Source of the DNA: Ilumatobacteraceae bacterium
GTDB lineage: Bacteria; Actinomycetota; Acidimicrobiia; Acidimicrobiales; Ilumatobacteraceae
Direction of reading: 5' to 3'
NCBI GenBank assembly: GCA_025456105.1
Contig: JALOLG010000260.1
Span: 1 to 6,957 of the forward strand
Length of the DNA: 6,957 bases
Shown here: positions 1 to 5,932 of the stretch, piece by piece
How the letters are laid out: every line of letters begins with the position of its first letter
Numbering within the stretch: the stretch's first letter is position 1
The notes under the pieces: model-generated
The model's database searches: none
What the model saw: only the letters and a program-made list of their open reading frames with translations
What the model was told of the DNA's origin: nothing
Made by a program: the position numbers and the translations under genes

Positions 1-716
1 GGGAACTCTTCCAACAGCCGTCGCTCGATCTCGTCGAGCCCGCCGCGGCGCTCGATGAGGTCGGGACGGTCGCGCAGCGTGCGGTGCAGCGCCTGCGCCC
101 GCCGCCACCGGGCGATGCGGGCGTGGTCGCCCGAGCGCAGCACCTCGGGGACCACCCAGCCGCGGAAGTCGGCCGGGCGGGTGAAGTGCGGCTCCTCGAG
201 CAGGCCCGACTCGCCGAAGCTCTCGGTGACCGGGCTCTCGGCGTTGCCCATGGCACCCTCGAGCAGGCGGGTGACGGCTTCGATCACCAGGCACGCCGCG
301 ACCTCGCCGCCCGACAGCACCACGTCGCCCACGCTCAGCTCGCCGTCGACGAGGTGCTCGCGCACCCGGTGGTCGACGCCCTCGTAGCGGCCGCAGAGCA
401 GGCTGAACCCCTCGAGCGCGGCGAGCTCGGCCGCGAGCGACTGGTCGAACCGGCGCCCCCCGGGCCCGAGCAGGTAGAGCGGCCGCGGCGGGTCGGCCGC
501 CTCGACGGCGGCGAACAGCGGCTCAGGCCGCATGAGCATGCCGGCGCCGCCGCCGAAGGGTGCGTCGTCGACGGTGCGGTGCACGTCGGTGGTGTGGTCG
601 CGCGGGTCGTGGCAGCGCAGGTCGAGCAGCCCGGCGGCCTGCGCCTTGCCGAGGAGGCTGCCCGAGCAGAACCCCTCGACGAGCTCGGGGAAGATCGTGA
701 ACACGTCGATCCGCAC
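1..716 (-). CDS. trmD: tRNA (guanine-N1)-methyltransferase TrmD, 3' end cut by the window
   Basis: TrmD uses S-adenosylmethionine to methylate N1 of G37, next to the anticodon, in tRNAs reading CNN codons, which prevents +1 frameshifting. The frame is open for 238 codons from a GTG start, and the true C-terminus lies beyond the left edge. Visible family blocks are the N-terminus [15 protein letters not shown], the [15 protein letters not shown] loop (residues 48-62), [13 protein letters not shown] (106-118) and GDVVLSGGE (130-138) of the trefoil-knot SAM site, and EEPHFTRP (174-181) followed by [23 protein letters not shown] chose the GTG because an in-frame stop, the rimM stop, lies only 9 bases upstream, no other start fits, and translation from it begins exactly at the usual family N-terminus. 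A GAGG lies 7 bases before it. One oddity is Glu165 in TESF, where E. coli TrmD has the catalytic Asp169 (EDSF). It is probably co-transcribed with rimM. Identity is very secure. Confidence 0.97.
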   Translation of the reverse strand, partial: MRIDVFTIFPELVEGFCSGSLLGKAQAAGLLDLRCHDPRDHTTDVHRTVDDAPFGGGAGMLMRPEPLFAAVEAADPPRPLYLLGPGGRRFDQSLAAELAALEGFSLLCGRYEGVDHRVREHLVDGELSVGDVVLSGGEVAACLVIEAVTRLLEGAMGNAESPVTESFGESGLLEEPHFTRPADFRGWVVPEVLRSGDHARIARWRRAQALHRTLRDRPDLIERRGGLDEIERRLLEEF

Positions 717-723
717 GGCGCGG

Positions 724-727
724 CCTC
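724..727 (-). promoter_or_regulatory. trmD ribosome binding site overlapping the rimM stop
   Basis: On the minus strand GAGG lies 7 bases before the trmD GTG start and shares bases with the rimM TGA stop. Ribosomes ending rimM would therefore sit on the trmD initiation site, which points to translational coupling. Coupling is inferred; the spacing is seen directly. Confidence 0.55.
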
Positions 728-1211
728 AGTCGAACAGGCCGTCGGGGGGATCGATCGTGACGACGCCGTCGGACGCCGACACCACGAACGTCACCGGCAC
801 GAGCGCACCCGTCTCCAGCTCGAGCAGGTCGGCAGCCGGGTTGTCGAGGACGGCGACGCACTCGCCGCGGTCGGTGCCGTCGAGCTCGACGACCCGGGCA
901 CCGATCAGCTGGTGCACCCACAGGGCGTCGGGATCGTCGATCGGCTCGGCGTAGAGCCGCAGGCCGGCGAGCGCCTCGGCCGCGGTGCGATCGGGGACCT
1001 CGGCGAAGCCCACCACGAACGATGTGCCGGCCGGCCGCGACCGCTCGACGCTCAGCCAGCGACCGCCGGCGTGCAGACGGGATCCGACCGCGACGCGCTC
1101 GCGGCGGTCGGTGGTGAGCTCGACGCGCACGTCGCCCTTGATGCCGTGGGCCCGTCCGATGCGGCCGACGTCGAGGAGGCCGTCGGGCACGGTGGGGCGT
1201 GCCACGTCCAC
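726..1211 (-). CDS. rimM: ribosome maturation factor RimM
   Basis: RimM binds ribosomal protein uS19 and helps mature the 30S head and 16S rRNA in the cytoplasm. The 161-residue protein has the N-terminal RimM barrel (about residues 11-90), with the hallmark VGRIGRAHGIKGDVRV at 15-30. A PRC-barrel domain follows (about 95-161), beginning DALWVHQLIGARVVELDG and containing NPAADLLEL (124-132). Length is close to the usual 160-180. The start is uncertain: the frame stays open far upstream, overlapping khpA, but that extension is low-complexity Ser/Ala/Pro of shadow character. I chose the GTG 7 bases after the khpA stop. Further GTG codons at 1205 and 1190 would also retain the whole family domain, and none has a strong Shine-Dalgarno. 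It lies between khpA and trmD in a tight operon. Identity is secure; the N-terminus is not. Confidence 0.94.
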   Translation of the reverse strand: MDVARPTVPDGLLDVGRIGRAHGIKGDVRVELTTDRRERVAVGSRLHAGGRWLSVERSRPAGTSFVVGFAEVPDRTAAEALAGLRLYAEPIDDPDALWVHQLIGARVVELDGTDRGECVAVLDNPAADLLELETGALVPVTFVVSASDGVVTIDPPDGLFD

Positions 1212-1218
1212 CGTCGGC

Positions 1219-1482
1219 TCAGTCGTCGAGGAACTCGATGTCGACCTCGACACCGTCTTTCGCCGCGGCGGCACGGGTGACCGTGCGGATGCTGGCGGCG
1301 GTGCGGCCACGGCGGCCGATGACCCGTCCGAGGTCGCCGGGGCCGACGCGCACGTCGAGGCGGACACGACCACCCGAGGGGGTCTGCTCGACGGCGACGG
1401 CGTCGGGCGCGTCGACGATCGAGCGGACCACGTGATCGAGCACGGCGGCCGCAGTGGGGGCAGCGAGCTCGGTGTCGCTCAC
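1219..1482 (-). CDS. khpA: KH-domain RNA-binding protein KhpA (YlqC-like)
   Basis: This is a small single-domain KH protein of 87 residues, expected to bind RNA in the cytoplasm. In Firmicutes, KhpA pairs with KhpB and affects cell elongation and small-RNA function; whether that partnership holds here is unknown. The family pattern is clear: an N-terminal helix containing [20 protein letters not shown], the strand VRLDVRV, then [20 protein letters not shown] with the nucleic-acid-binding GxxG loop as G56-R-R-G59, and a last strand [10 protein letters not shown]. The start is a GTG that overlaps the rpsP stop (GTGA) and has AAGG 7 bases upstream. Longer in-frame reading into rpsP gives unrelated sequence and is rejected. 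The position between rpsP and rimM is the classic one for this gene. Regulation is probably by coupling to rpsP translation. Confidence 0.93.
   Translation of the reverse strand: MSDTELAAPTAAAVLDHVVRSIVDAPDAVAVEQTPSGGRVRLDVRVGPGDLGRVIGRRGRTAASIRTVTRAAAAKDGVEVDIEFLDD
1479..1482 (-). other. rpsP/khpA GTGA stop-start overlap
   Basis: The rpsP TGA stop and khpA GTG start share bases in a GTGA tetranucleotide. This junction type typically allows termination-reinitiation, keeping bS16 and KhpA output linked. The overlap is read directly; the coupling is inferred. Confidence 0.8.
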
Positions 1483-1742
1483 TTCGCGGCCTTGAACTGC
1501 TCCATCGCGCCCGAGATCTCGAGCAGCTTGCGGACCCGGTCGGTCGGCTGCGCACCCTGGCTCAGCCACTTGACCGCCTTGTCGTTGTCGACGGTGAGCG
1601 ACGACGGCTCGGTCCGCGGGTTGTAGTGGCCGAGGATCTCGATGAACCGGCCGTCGCGGGGCGAGCGGGAGTCGGCGGCGACGATGCGGTACTGGGGCTG
1701 CTTGGTCTTGCCGATGCGGGTGAGGCGCAGCTTCACTGCCAT
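1479..1742 (-). CDS. rpsP: 30S ribosomal protein bS16
   Basis: Structural component of the small ribosomal subunit that binds 16S rRNA early in assembly of the 5' domain. The 87-residue product matches the family throughout: [20 protein letters not shown] at the N-terminus, then [22 protein letters not shown], a [16 protein letters not shown] segment and a short C-terminal tail ending FKAAK. Length is typical. The ATG was chosen because it begins exactly at the family N-terminus and has an AGGAAG upstream. The open frame extends to about 1871 into ffh, but the extra residues are not bS16-like. It is the first gene of the tight rpsP-khpA-rimM-trmD group, separated from ffh by 91 bases, so a promoter just upstream is plausible. 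Confidence 0.98.
   Translation of the reverse strand: MAVKLRLTRIGKTKQPQYRIVAADSRSPRDGRFIEILGHYNPRTEPSSLTVDNDKAVKWLSQGAQPTDRVRKLLEISGAMEQFKAAK
1490..1493 (-). promoter_or_regulatory. khpA ribosome binding site inside the rpsP 3' end
   Basis: AAGG on the minus strand lies 7 bases before the khpA GTG, within the last codons of rpsP. It supports the GTG start chosen for khpA over the longer open frame. Confidence 0.5.
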
Positions 1743-1753
1743 GTTTCGAACGA

Positions 1754-1759
1754 CTTCCT
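1754..1759 (-). promoter_or_regulatory. rpsP ribosome binding site
   Basis: AGGAAG on the minus strand lies 11 bases before the rpsP ATG. It is the best Shine-Dalgarno match in the window, which fits a highly expressed ribosomal protein gene. The spacing is on the long side. Confidence 0.6.
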
Positions 1760-1789
1760 GTGGGGCCGGGGCCTGGTGAGAACCCTGAA

Positions 1790-1795
1790 AGGTTA
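1790..1795 (-). promoter_or_regulatory. possible -10 element upstream of rpsP
   Basis: TAACCT on the minus strand fits the TANNNT pattern common in actinobacterial promoters and lies in a locally less GC-rich patch, leaving a leader of roughly 40 bases before rpsP. No convincing -35 hexamer sits 17-18 bases upstream, and a six-base match can occur by chance, so this is only a candidate. Confidence 0.25.
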
Positions 1796-1833
1796 GCGGC
1801 GCACTCCTCGACCGCCACCCCCCGGCAGTTCGG

Positions 1834-1980
1834 TCAGCGAGACGGCGGGAAGCCGGGCAGGCCGGGCGCACCGGGGGCGCCGAGACCCGGGAGGGCGGCG
1901 AGGTCGGGCATGCCGGCGCCGGGGCGGCCGCCGCGGCCCTTCTTGCCCTTCTTGCCGCCCTTGCCGGGCCGACCGGCCAG
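1834..1980 (-). other. Ffh low-complexity C-terminal tail
   Basis: The last 48 codons of ffh encode a basic Gly/Lys/Arg stretch ([13 protein letters not shown]) and then a Gly/Pro/Ala/Leu tail containing [16 protein letters not shown]. At the DNA level there are short repeats such as the twice-occurring cccttcttg near 1939-1956. Tails of this kind beyond the M domain occur in other bacterial Ffh proteins. The basic part could contact RNA or membrane, which is inference. Confidence 0.6.
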
Positions 1981-3255
1981 GCCCATCTTCTTCATCATCT
2001 TCTGCATGTCGCCGAACTGCTTCACGAGGCGGTTCACGTCGCCGACCGTGGTGCCGGACCCGTCGGCGATCCGGGTGCGGCGGCTGCCGTTGATGATGTT
2101 CGGCGACCGTCGCTCCTCGGGCGTCATCGACCGGATGATCGCCTCGATCGGCTTGAGGTCGTCGTCGTCGATCTTGGCGCCCTTCAGCTCCTTGGGCATG
2201 CCCGGCATCATCCCGAGCAGGCTCCCGAGCGAGCCCATCTTCTTGATCTGCTGCATCTGCTCGAGGAAGTCGTCGAGGGTGAACTCGCCCTCCATGAGCT
2301 TGGCAGCGGCCTCCTCGGCCTGCTCCTTCTCGAAGGCCTTCTCGGCCTGCTCGATGAGCGTGAGCATGTCGCCCATGCCGAGGATCCGCCCCGACATGCG
2401 GTCGGGGTGGAACTGCTCGAACGCGTCGAGCTTCTCACCCGTGGATGCGAACGCGATCGGCCGGCCGATGACCTCCTTCACCGACAGCGCCGCACCGCCG
2501 CGGGCGTCGCCGTCGAGCTTGGAGAGGATCACGCCGTCGATCTGGAGCGTGGCGTGGAAGGCCTCGGCCGTCTGCACGGCGTCCTGGCCGGTCATCGCGT
2601 CGATGACGAGGAACGTGTAGTCGGGCTCGACGGCGACCGAGATCTGCCGGACTTGCTCCATCATCTCGGCATCGATGGAGAGCCGACCCGCGGTGTCGAC
2701 GATGAGCACGTCGCGGCCGAGCCGCTTGGCCTCCTCGAGCCCGCGCGAGGCGGTCGACACCGGATCGCTGGGCTCGGAGTACACCGGCACGTCGATCTGA
2801 CGGCCGAGCGTGCGGAGCTGCTCGACGGCCGCCGGGCGCTGGAGGTCGGCGCCCACGAGCAGGGGCTGGCGGCCCTGGGCCTTGAACCAGGCCGCGAGCT
2901 TGGCCGAGTTGGTGGTCTTGCCCGAGCCCTGCAGGCCCGCCATGAGCACGACCGTGGGCGGCTTGGAGGCGTAGGAGATCTTGAGCGTCTCGCCGCCCAG
3001 GATGCGGGTGAGCTCGTCGTGGACCGCCTTGACCACCTGCTGGCCCGGATCGAGCGACTGCGAGCGGGCCGCACCGATGGCCTTCTCGCGGATGCGGTTG
3101 CACACCGACCGCACGACGGTGACGTTGACGTCGGCGTCGAGGAGCGCGGTGCGGATCTCCTTCATGACGACATCGACGTCGGCCTCCGTGAGGCGGCCCT
3201 TGCCGCGGAGGCGCTTGACGATGCCGTCGAGTCGGTCGGACAGGCTCTCGAACAT
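1834..3255 (-). CDS. ffh: signal recognition particle protein Ffh (SRP54 GTPase)
   Basis: Ffh with 4.5S/SRP RNA captures signal sequences of nascent chains at the ribosome and docks them with FtsY at the membrane. The 473-residue protein has the complete layout. The N-domain helices start [20 protein letters not shown]. The G domain has a P-loop GLQGSGKTT (107-115), DTAGR (187-191), SKLDGD (245-250) and the closing region [17 protein letters not shown]. The M domain (about 324-425) has the methionine-rich finger [21 protein letters not shown] and the RNA-binding [21 protein letters not shown] tail follows: a Lys/Gly stretch (about 430-445), then a Pro/Gly/Ala/Leu segment. The ATG gives the standard N-terminus, 12 bases after the lipoprotein stop, with only a weak Shine-Dalgarno. 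All core motifs are intact. SRP RNA is not encoded in this window. Confidence 0.98.
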   Translation of the reverse strand: MFESLSDRLDGIVKRLRGKGRLTEADVDVVMKEIRTALLDADVNVTVVRSVCNRIREKAIGAARSQSLDPGQQVVKAVHDELTRILGGETLKISYASKPPTVVLMAGLQGSGKTTNSAKLAAWFKAQGRQPLLVGADLQRPAAVEQLRTLGRQIDVPVYSEPSDPVSTASRGLEEAKRLGRDVLIVDTAGRLSIDAEMMEQVRQISVAVEPDYTFLVIDAMTGQDAVQTAEAFHATLQIDGVILSKLDGDARGGAALSVKEVIGRPIAFASTGEKLDAFEQFHPDRMSGRILGMGDMLTLIEQAEKAFEKEQAEEAAAKLMEGEFTLDDFLEQMQQIKKMGSLGSLLGMMPGMPKELKGAKIDDDDLKPIEAIIRSMTPEERRSPNIINGSRRTRIADGSGTTVGDVNRLVKQFGDMQKMMKKMGLAGRPGKGGKKGKKGRGGRPGAGMPDLAALPGLGAPGAPGLPGFPPSR

Positions 3256-3267
3256 GCGGGTCCGAGG

Positions 3268-4737
3268 CTACCGGTCGCCCGGCGCCAGCTTCGGAAGGCC
3301 CCCCTCGACGGCGACGTTGGCCCGGTTCTCGACGAAGTCCATCGTGAGCGCGAGGTCCTCGCCGTCGAGCCGGGCGACCCGCAGCTCGTACCCGAGCTCG
3401 GTGGCCGCCGCCGTGGCCGCCTCGACCTCGAGGCCGACGAGCGCGTCGAGCTCCGCGGGGACCGTCGGCTCGGTCGGCACCGACGCTGCGGGCACCGTCT
3501 CGGCCGGCACGGTCGGCGGCGTCGAGGCAGGCGGCGCCGTGGTCTCGGCCGGCGGCGGCACGTCGGTCGCGGGCACGGTGGTGTCGGGCACCGGGGCCTG
3601 GGTGACGTACTCGTCGGTCACGGCCGGCACGGTGTAGCCGATGCCGTCGGCGTCGAGGAACCGGTACGCCGGCAGCAGCCACACGGAGCCGTCGGGCTCC
3701 CACGCCCACCACAGGTCGGCCTCCACGCCGACCAGCGTGACGGTGATCGTCTCGGGCTCGGAGCCCGGCTCGACGGCCGGATCCGACACGGCCGGGTCGA
3801 CCGCCGGGTCGATCGGTGCGGGCTCGGGCACCCCGGCGTCGAGCGGCATCGGCTCGATGCCACCCGCGAGCCCACCTCGCGCGATGCCACCCCACCAGCC
3901 GCCCTGCTCGTCGAGCCGGGTGAGCGCGGTGTCGAGGTCGACCAGCGTGAAGGGCCCGGTGGCGATCGGGTCGTTGAGCGCGCCGTTGGCCCACTGGAGC
4001 ACGGCGTCGCCGCCCCAGCCGAAGCCCCAGGCCACGGGCGAGCGCAGTCCGTCGAGCAGCGGCCACACGGTCGCCGACGCCGACCACTCGTCGGCGTACA
4101 CCTCGAGCTCCACCGTCGCCGGGTCGAGGCCGAGGGCCGTCAGCAGCTCGGTCGCCAGCTCGGTGGCCTCGGCCTGGGTGGGCACGCCCACCGGCGGCTC
4201 GGGCTCCGGGCACGGCTCACCGACCGGGTTGCCCTCCTCGTCGACGGCCTGGGCGCAGCCGACTGCCACGTCACGGCCCCAGGCCGACGATGCGTACCAG
4301 CTGCCCTGGGTGTCGGCGCTCACGGTGAGCGACGGCGCCGAACCGTCGTCGGGGCCGACCCGCCACGCGAGGCCGTCGATGTCGGCGCCCTGCCCGGGCA
4401 CCGGCTCACCCTCGATCCCGAGGGCCGCCGCGAGCTCGCGCACCGCCTCCTCGGTGACCGTCACCCCGGCCGGGTACTCGTAGCCGGTCGAGCTCGTCGG
4501 CAGCGCCGGGAAGTCGGGCCCGAGCACGTACTCGACGTTCCCGAACCACGGCATCACCGACATGTCGGCCGACTCGGCGGCGACCCGTCCGGCGGTGGCA
4601 CCGCCGCCGCTCCCGGCGACCTCGATCGGCCGGGGCGGTGCGAGCCCGGCGTCGTCGCCCGTGCTCGCGGAGTCGTCGCCGCACGCGGCGAGGGCCAGGA
4701 GCGACCCGACGACGGTGATGGTCACCAGCTTCCTCAT
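3268..4737 (-). CDS. predicted lipoprotein, function unknown, with I78-inhibitor-like C-terminus
   Basis: I do not recognise this 489-residue protein as a named family. Residues 1-18 form a signal peptide (MRKLVTITVVGSLLALAA) with lipobox LAAC, so Cys19 should be lipidated and the protein held on the outer face of the membrane. The body seems to have two similar-sized parts (about 60-160 and 186-285), each with a helix around 'LA..LG' (ELAAALGIEG; ELLTALGLDP) followed by strands. They are separated by a segment with Cys161 and Cys176, which could pair. Acidic DPAV repeats (310-322) lead to a strand-rich piece with DLWWAWEPDGSVWLLPAYRF (341-360). A Pro/Thr/Val-rich linker (380-430) precedes residues 432-482 (LVGLEVEAATAAATELGYEL ... 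TMDFVENRANVAVEGG), which resemble Inhibitor_I78 domains. The ATG at 4737 was preferred over a GTG at 4764 because it starts the signal peptide directly. It lies 37 bases after ftsY and 12 before ffh, so is probably co-transcribed with them. A possible role in cell-surface protease inhibition or sensing is only inference. Confidence 0.85.
   Translation of the reverse strand: MRKLVTITVVGSLLALAACGDDSASTGDDAGLAPPRPIEVAGSGGGATAGRVAAESADMSVMPWFGNVEYVLGPDFPALPTSSTGYEYPAGVTVTEEAVRELAAALGIEGEPVPGQGADIDGLAWRVGPDDGSAPSLTVSADTQGSWYASSAWGRDVAVGCAQAVDEEGNPVGEPCPEPEPPVGVPTQAEATELATELLTALGLDPATVELEVYADEWSASATVWPLLDGLRSPVAWGFGWGGDAVLQWANGALNDPIATGPFTLVDLDTALTRLDEQGGWWGGIARGGLAGGIEPMPLDAGVPEPAPIDPAVDPAVSDPAVEPGSEPETITVTLVGVEADLWWAWEPDGSVWLLPAYRFLDADGIGYTVPAVTDEYVTQAPVPDTTVPATDVPPPAETTAPPASTPPTVPAETVPAASVPTEPTVPAELDALVGLEVEAATAAATELGYELRVARLDGEDLALTMDFVENRANVAVEGGLPKLAPGDR
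3448..3600 (-). repeat. Pro/Thr/Val-rich linker in the lipoprotein
   Basis: Residues 380-430 of the lipoprotein are built from loose repeats such as VPAET, VPAAS, VPTEP and TVPAE, with almost no aromatic residues. This looks like a flexible extracytoplasmic spacer joining the body to the I78-like end. The Thr-Pro content resembles linkers that are O-mannosylated in some actinobacteria, but that is not shown here. Confidence 0.6.
3772..3810 (-). repeat. DPAV tandem repeat in the lipoprotein
   Basis: Three near-copies of the tetrapeptide DPAV (DPAV, DPAV, SDPAV) are encoded at residues 310-322, within a longer acidic Pro/Glu/Asp run (about 303-330). It probably forms a flexible charged spacer between the two-part body and the following strand-rich piece. 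Such short repeats can vary in number between strains. Confidence 0.6.
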
Positions 4738-4774
4738 GTCGGTTCCGACGTCGGGCACCGGCACGCGGTTCCCG

Positions 4775-5896
4775 TCACTGGTCGAACAGGGCGCTCACGA
4801 ACTCGTCGGGGTCGAAGGGGACGAGGTCGCCGATGGTCTCGCCCACGCCGACCAGCTTGACCGGGATCCCGAACTCGGTCTCGATCGCGAACACCACGCC
4901 GCCCTTGGCCGAGCCGTCGAGCTTGGTGACGACGATGCCGGTGACCTGCGTCGCCTCGCCGAACTCACGCGCCTGCGCGAGCCCGTTCTGCCCGGTGGTG
5001 GCGTCGACGACCAGCAAGGTCTCGGTGACGCGCCCGGAGCCCTTCTCGGCGACCCGCCGCACCTTGCGGAGCTCCTCCATGAGGTTCGTCTTGGTGTGCA
5101 ACCGGCCGGCCGTGTCGGCGAGCACGAGGTCGATGCCACGAGCCGCCGCCCGCTCGACACCGTCGAACACGACCGAGGAGGGATCGCCGCCCTCGGCGCC
5201 GCGCACCAGCTCGGCGCCCGAGCGCTCGGCCCACGTGGCCAGCTGCTCCGCGGCGGCGGCGCGGAACGTGTCGCCGGCCGCCATCAGCACGGTCCGACCC
5301 GACTGCACCTGCTGGTAGCCGAGCTTGCCGATCGTGGTGGTCTTGCCCACCCCGTTGACGCCCACGAACATCCACACGTTCGGGCCGTCACCCTCGACGT
5401 AGGCGAGCGAGCGGTCGGCGCCGGCCAGTCGGGCCCGCATGTCGTCTTGCAGGGCCTGCAGCAGCTGGCCCGGGTCGGTGACCTCACCCGACCGCACCCG
5501 GGCCCGCAGGTCGTCGAGGAGCTGATCGGTGAGACCGACGCCGACGTCGGCGCGCAGCAGCGCCTCCTCGAGCTCGTCCCACGACTCGTCGGTGATCCCG
5601 GTGCGGCCGAGGATCCCCCCGAACGCACCCGAGAGGGCGGCTCGCGCCTTGGCCAGGCGGTCGCGCAGCGAGACCGGGGCGACCTCGACCGGTGCCTCGA
5701 CCACCTCGGCCACCTCGACCGGCGGTGCCTCCTCGAGGGTCGTGCCGCCGGACCCGGGCTCGGGTGGCGGTACCGGCGGCTCGACGGGGCGACGCTCGGT
5801 CGGGGTCGGAGGTGCCGAGCGCCGTCGGTTGACGAGCACGACGGCGACGCCGAAGGCGATCACCAGGACCGCGAGGACGAGGAAGATCCACTCCAT
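4775..5896 (-). CDS. ftsY: signal recognition particle receptor FtsY
   Basis: FtsY is the membrane-bound GTPase that receives Ffh-ribosome complexes and passes them to the SecYEG channel. The 373-residue protein begins with a transmembrane segment (MEWIFLVLAVLVIAFGVAVVLV) followed by RRR, then a Pro/Glu/Val linker (about 28-75) in place of the long acidic A domain of E. coli. The N domain starts near LRDRLAKARAALSG (77-90). The G domain has P-loop GVNGVGKTTT (179-188), GDTFRAAAAEQL (208-219), DTAGRLHTKTNLMEELRKV (261-279), TKLDGSAKGG (324-333) and the closing GVGETIGDLVPFDPDEFV. All catalytic motifs are intact and length suits a membrane-anchored form. The ATG was chosen because it opens the transmembrane segment. 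No convincing Shine-Dalgarno precedes it, and a TAGGGT box 8 bases upstream could instead mark a leaderless start. It follows smc by 36 bases. Confidence 0.98.
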   Translation of the reverse strand: MEWIFLVLAVLVIAFGVAVVLVNRRRSAPPTPTERRPVEPPVPPPEPGSGGTTLEEAPPVEVAEVVEAPVEVAPVSLRDRLAKARAALSGAFGGILGRTGITDESWDELEEALLRADVGVGLTDQLLDDLRARVRSGEVTDPGQLLQALQDDMRARLAGADRSLAYVEGDGPNVWMFVGVNGVGKTTTIGKLGYQQVQSGRTVLMAAGDTFRAAAAEQLATWAERSGAELVRGAEGGDPSSVVFDGVERAAARGIDLVLADTAGRLHTKTNLMEELRKVRRVAEKGSGRVTETLLVVDATTGQNGLAQAREFGEATQVTGIVVTKLDGSAKGGVVFAIETEFGIPVKLVGVGETIGDLVPFDPDEFVSALFDQ

Positions 5897-5900
5897 CGCC

Positions 5901-5906
5901 GGCGAC
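5901..5906 (-). promoter_or_regulatory. ftsY: possible leaderless ftsY promoter (-10)
   Basis: On the minus strand TAGGGT (TANNNT pattern) lies within the smc-ftsY gap so close to the ftsY ATG that a transcript starting about 8 bases after it would begin at or next to the start codon. No clear -35 hexamer is present. Leaderless genes are common in actinobacteria. This is a weak candidate, and the coordinates cover the immediate region of the box. Confidence 0.25.
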
Positions 5907-5911
5907 CCTAT

Positions 5912-5927
5912 CCGGGGGCCACCCCGG
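5912..5927. other. short perfect hairpin between smc and ftsY
   Basis: CCGGGG and CCCCGG pair perfectly around a four-base loop. There is no T-run after it on the minus strand, so it does not look like an intrinsic terminator. It could pause RNA polymerase or protect an mRNA end, or it may be chance in GC-rich DNA. Confidence 0.35.
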
Positions 5928-5932
5928 CCGAC

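Larger units (their letters stand above)
1743..1833 (-). other. ffh-rpsP intergenic region
   Basis: This 91-base gap is the longest non-coding stretch in the window and separates the SRP gene ffh from the ribosome-maturation cluster. It holds the rpsP Shine-Dalgarno, a possible -10 element and a short imperfect dyad (AACC and GGTT around six bases, about 1781-1794). There is no clear rho-independent terminator for ffh: no strong stem followed by a run of T on the minus strand. Confidence 0.6.

Noticed and set aside
84..1280. Plus-strand open frame of 398 codons
   Set aside because: Antisense to trmD and rimM, with low-complexity Arg/Ala/Glu/His composition and no recognisable motif.
726..1373. 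Longer version of rimM starting at 1373
   Set aside because: The first 54 residues are Ser/Ala/Pro-rich shadow sequence over khpA; the RimM domain begins only around residue 65 of that reading.
1219..1818. Longer version of khpA starting near 1818
   Set aside because: The extra N-terminal residues come from reading rpsP in another frame; the GTG at 1482 with AAGG upstream gives a normal-sized KH protein.
1479..1871. Longer version of rpsP starting at 1871
   Set aside because: It would overlap the ffh end, and the added residues are not bS16-like; the ATG at 1742 matches the family start.
2435..4213. Minus-strand open frame of 592 codons across ffh and the lipoprotein gene
   Set aside because: It overlaps both in a different frame and gives an Arg/Gly-rich product without motifs.
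3268..4764. Lipoprotein start at the GTG at 4764
   Set aside because: It would put nine polar residues before the signal peptide; the ATG at 4737 begins a textbook lipoprotein signal.
2407..4860. Very long open frame of 817 codons on the plus strand
   Set aside because: It runs antisense to ffh, the lipoprotein gene and the end of ftsY, all of which have clear family or signal-peptide evidence. Its product is Arg/Gly/His/Asp-rich with no domain, as expected from the shadow of high-GC3 genes.
5912..5927. Hairpin as an intrinsic terminator of smc
   Set aside because: The stem is only six base pairs and no T-run follows; the genes continue in the same direction at once.
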